Shown here: positions 4,935-6,623 of the stretch, piece by piece
Layout: every line of letters begins with the position of its first letter
Numbering within the stretch: the stretch's first letter is position 1
Assembly: GCF_015207245.1 (NCBI RefSeq)
Contig: NZ_JADEXF010000195.1
Location: forward strand, 1-6,623
Direction of reading: 5' to 3'
DNA: 6,623 nucleotides
Source of the DNA: Nostoc cf. edaphicum LEGE 07299
GTDB lineage: Bacteria; Cyanobacteriota; Cyanobacteriia; Cyanobacteriales; Nostocaceae
Translations under genes and position numbers: made by a program
The notes under the pieces: model-generated
Told to the model about the DNA's origin: nothing
Databases searched by the model: none
The model's input: only the letters and a program-made list of their open reading frames with translations

Positions 4935-5918
4935 ATTACCAGCAGATGTATCAATCGATTCATCAGTGACTACCACACTTGTTTGACCGTTGCGCTCTCG
5001 CCACAAAGTTAGAAGAGTACTGGCAATGAAAATACTTGAATAAGCCCCAGCTATAAAGCCAATAATTAAAGCTAAGGCAAAGTTTTTCAGTGTCTCGCCA
5101 CCAAACAGCAAGATAGCGAACAATGATAGCATCGTGGTAAAAGTCGTGTTGATAGACCTTGCTAGGGTTTGGTTTACAGCATCATCCACAATGTCAGCGA
5201 TCGCTCGATCGGGATTAATTTTCAGGGTTTCCCGAATGCGATCGTAAATCACCACCGTATCGTTGACTGAAAAACCTGTAATTGTCAGTAAAGCAACGAT
5301 GAACAGGCTATCTACTTCAGTACCCAGTACTAAACCCAAAATTGAAAAAATCCCTGCCGTGATTAAGACATCATGTAATAGCGCAACGATCGCAAACACT
5401 GCGTAATCAAATTGAAACCGGAAGCTCAAGTAGATTATGATGCCTGCAAAGGAAACTATTAAAGCTATTACCCCAGACCTAAACAGTTCTGCTCCCAGAG
5501 TAGGGCCAACGGTGTCAAATTGATTTTTTTGCTGGTCAAAAGTACCGACTTTTTCACTTAAGGCATTTTGTAAATTAGTACGCTGTTCGCGATCCAAGTT
5601 TTTTGTGCGAATTGATATACCATTTTGTCCACCTGTGTCTCTGTCGGTGACAATTTGGATGCTGCTGTCGCCCAGTCCCTGTTCTTTGGCTACTTCTCGG
5701 ACGACATTGATATCAATTGGTTGCTCGCAATTAGCTGGTTTGGTACAATCTCGTTCAAACTGTAATCGTGTACCACCGACAAAATCTAAACTGGGACGTA
5801 GGGGTGCTTTGATGGTCGGGTTTTGCCACGAAATCACCATTGAAATGATACCAGCGAGGATGAAGGCACTAGAAATAGCCCACCAAAGCGATCGCGATTT
5901 GTTAATACTCAGTTTCAT
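4932..5918 (-). CDS. secF: Protein translocase subunit SecF
   Basis: SecF pairs with SecD in the plasma or thylakoid membrane and uses the proton-motive force to pull secreted proteins through SecYEG. The 328-aa length and layout are typical. There is one N-terminal membrane helix (about 11-31), then [11 protein letters not shown] (44-54) leading into a periplasmic/lumenal domain (about 45-140). [12 protein letters not shown] (138-149) follows, then five membrane helices (about 148-305). Conserved residues seen include LHD (181-183), [16 protein letters not shown] (215-230) with Asp220, and RSINTTFTT (254-262) with Arg254. The Asp and Arg occupy the motifs that carry proton-path residues in characterised SecDF. 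The ATG overlaps the secD stop by one base in TAATG, and AGAGGTGG (5930-5923) provides a well-spaced ribosome binding site, indicating translational coupling. The C-terminal tail (309-328) is polar and poorly conserved. Confidence 0.97.
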   Translation of the reverse strand: MKLSINKSRSLWWAISSAFILAGIISMVISWQNPTIKAPLRPSLDFVGGTRLQFERDCTKPANCEQPIDINVVREVAKEQGLGDSSIQIVTDRDTGGQNGISIRTKNLDREQRTNLQNALSEKVGTFDQQKNQFDTVGPTLGAELFRSGVIALIVSFAGIIIYLSFRFQFDYAVFAIVALLHDVLITAGIFSILGLVLGTEVDSLFIVALLTITGFSVNDTVVIYDRIRETLKINPDRAIADIVDDAVNQTLARSINTTFTTMLSLFAILLFGGETLKNFALALIIGFIAGAYSSIFIASTLLTLWRERNGQTSVVVTDESIDTSAGN

Positions 5919-6623
5919 TAAGCCACCTCTGCCTTATTTGATGTTGGCAGGTTCGGAGAGAAAAGTTCTGGTTTTTTGAGTGCGGGAATTGTAATTGCTA
6001 AAAACATTAAAGTGCGACTACAGGTAACTGCCGTAAACATACTCACCATTACACCTAAAGCTAAAGTTAGGGCGAAGCCTTTTACCAAACCAGCTCCGAG
6101 CCAGAATAGTGCAGCACAGGCAATGACTGTAGTCACGTTGCCATCTAAAATACTGGAAAAGGCGCGGTAAAAACCAGATTCTACAGAACGATAAAGGGAT
6201 TTGCCTGCTTGCAATTCTTCCCGCGTCCGCTCAAAAATTAGCACATTCGCATCTACCGCCATCCCAATACTGAGGATGAAACCAGCAATTCCAGGTAGGG
6301 TGAGGGTGACACCCAATAAAGCAAAGCTAGCCCAGGTCAACAGAGCGTAGATTAATAATGCTACATCGGCAATCAATCCTGGTAGTCTATAGTACACCAC
6401 CATAAATATTAATACTAAAGTCAGACCACCGATACCAGCGTAGATACTGCTAGTGATGCTGTCTTTACCCAAGGTTGCTCCAACAGTACGGATTTCTGCA
6501 ATTTCTACTGGTACGGGTAATGCACCACCGCGTAACTGCACGCCTAAGTCATTAGCTTGTTGGGCGGTAAACCGTCCTGTAATTACGGCAGAACCACCAG
6601 TAATGCCAGTGGCAGCAAATTCT
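5918..6623 (-). CDS. secD: Protein translocase subunit SecD, C-terminal half (partial)
   Basis: The open frame runs off the right edge; 234 residues are present, about half of a usual cyanobacterial SecD. The visible part begins in the periplasmic/lumenal domain ([20 protein letters not shown], then the family signature [11 protein letters not shown]). It continues with [10 protein letters not shown] and five or so membrane helices, and includes [18 protein letters not shown] with the conserved Asp of the proton path, and [11 protein letters not shown]. The end is a polar tail, finishing NKAEVA. SecD forms one unit with SecF, encoded next with a one-base overlap. Coding continues past the internal ATG at 6541, since the frame is open and conserved up to 6622. 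The 5' half, start and promoter lie outside the window. Confidence 0.97.
   Translation of the reverse strand, partial: EFAATGITGGSAVITGRFTAQQANDLGVQLRGGALPVPVEIAEIRTVGATLGKDSITSSIYAGIGGLTLVLIFMVVYYRLPGLIADVALLIYALLTWASFALLGVTLTLPGIAGFILSIGMAVDANVLIFERTREELQAGKSLYRSVESGFYRAFSSILDGNVTTVIACAALFWLGAGLVKGFALTLALGVMVSMFTAVTCSRTLMFLAITIPALKKPELFSPNLPTSNKAEVA

Noticed and set aside
5605..5979. + strand open frames antisense to secF and secD (also 5976-6170)
   Set aside because: Both lie over strongly conserved SecD/SecF coding sequence on the other strand; no independent evidence for translation.
1..6623. Defence island, prophage or other new multi-gene system
   Set aside because: Every sizeable gene except the 123-aa protein falls in a housekeeping or common family, HIP1 density is uniform, and no integrase, transposase, toxin or nuclease is present.

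Overview
The window looks like ordinary chromosomal DNA from a filamentous, probably heterocyst-forming (Nostoc/Anabaena-type) cyanobacterium. Three things point there. The octamer GCGATCGC (HIP1) occurs nine times in 6.6 kb. Several gene junctions carry short heptanucleotide tandem repeats of the kind known from these genomes. The genes also have cyanobacterial character: a Tic22 homologue and a plant-plastid-like GNAT. I see no mobile element, CRISPR array, rRNA or tRNA, and no clear new multi-gene system.

Layout: positions 1-394 hold the possible tail of an upstream gene, a compact palindromic element (about 45-108) that looks like a terminator or small structured RNA, and a good sigma70-type promoter (295-323). 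Four genes then run on the + strand: tic22 (395-1222), prmC (1248-2138), a YrdC/TsaC-type threonylcarbamoyl-AMP synthase (2202-2810) and a small membrane-anchored histidine-kinase-like protein (2908-3822). The remaining genes are on the - strand and converge on these: a GNAT acetyltransferase (3904-4398), a conserved two-helix membrane protein (4494-4865), secF (4932-5918) and the C-terminal half of secD (5918 to the right edge). secD and secF overlap by one base (TAATG).

Functionally, the + strand genes join envelope biogenesis (Tic22, exported) to translation quality (PrmC methylates release factors; TsaC makes the t6A37 precursor). The - strand genes supply SecDF, which uses the proton-motive force to help Sec-dependent export, the route the Tic22 precursor itself would be expected to take. 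That link is an inference from gene content only.

The most striking structure is the set of heptamer repeats at gene borders. They supply or overlap the prmC stop, the stops of both convergent genes (which therefore both end in Ser-Ala-Glu-Cys), the start of the 123-aa protein and the secF stop. The kinase-like gene also lacks the usual ATP-binding residues and may be a pseudokinase.
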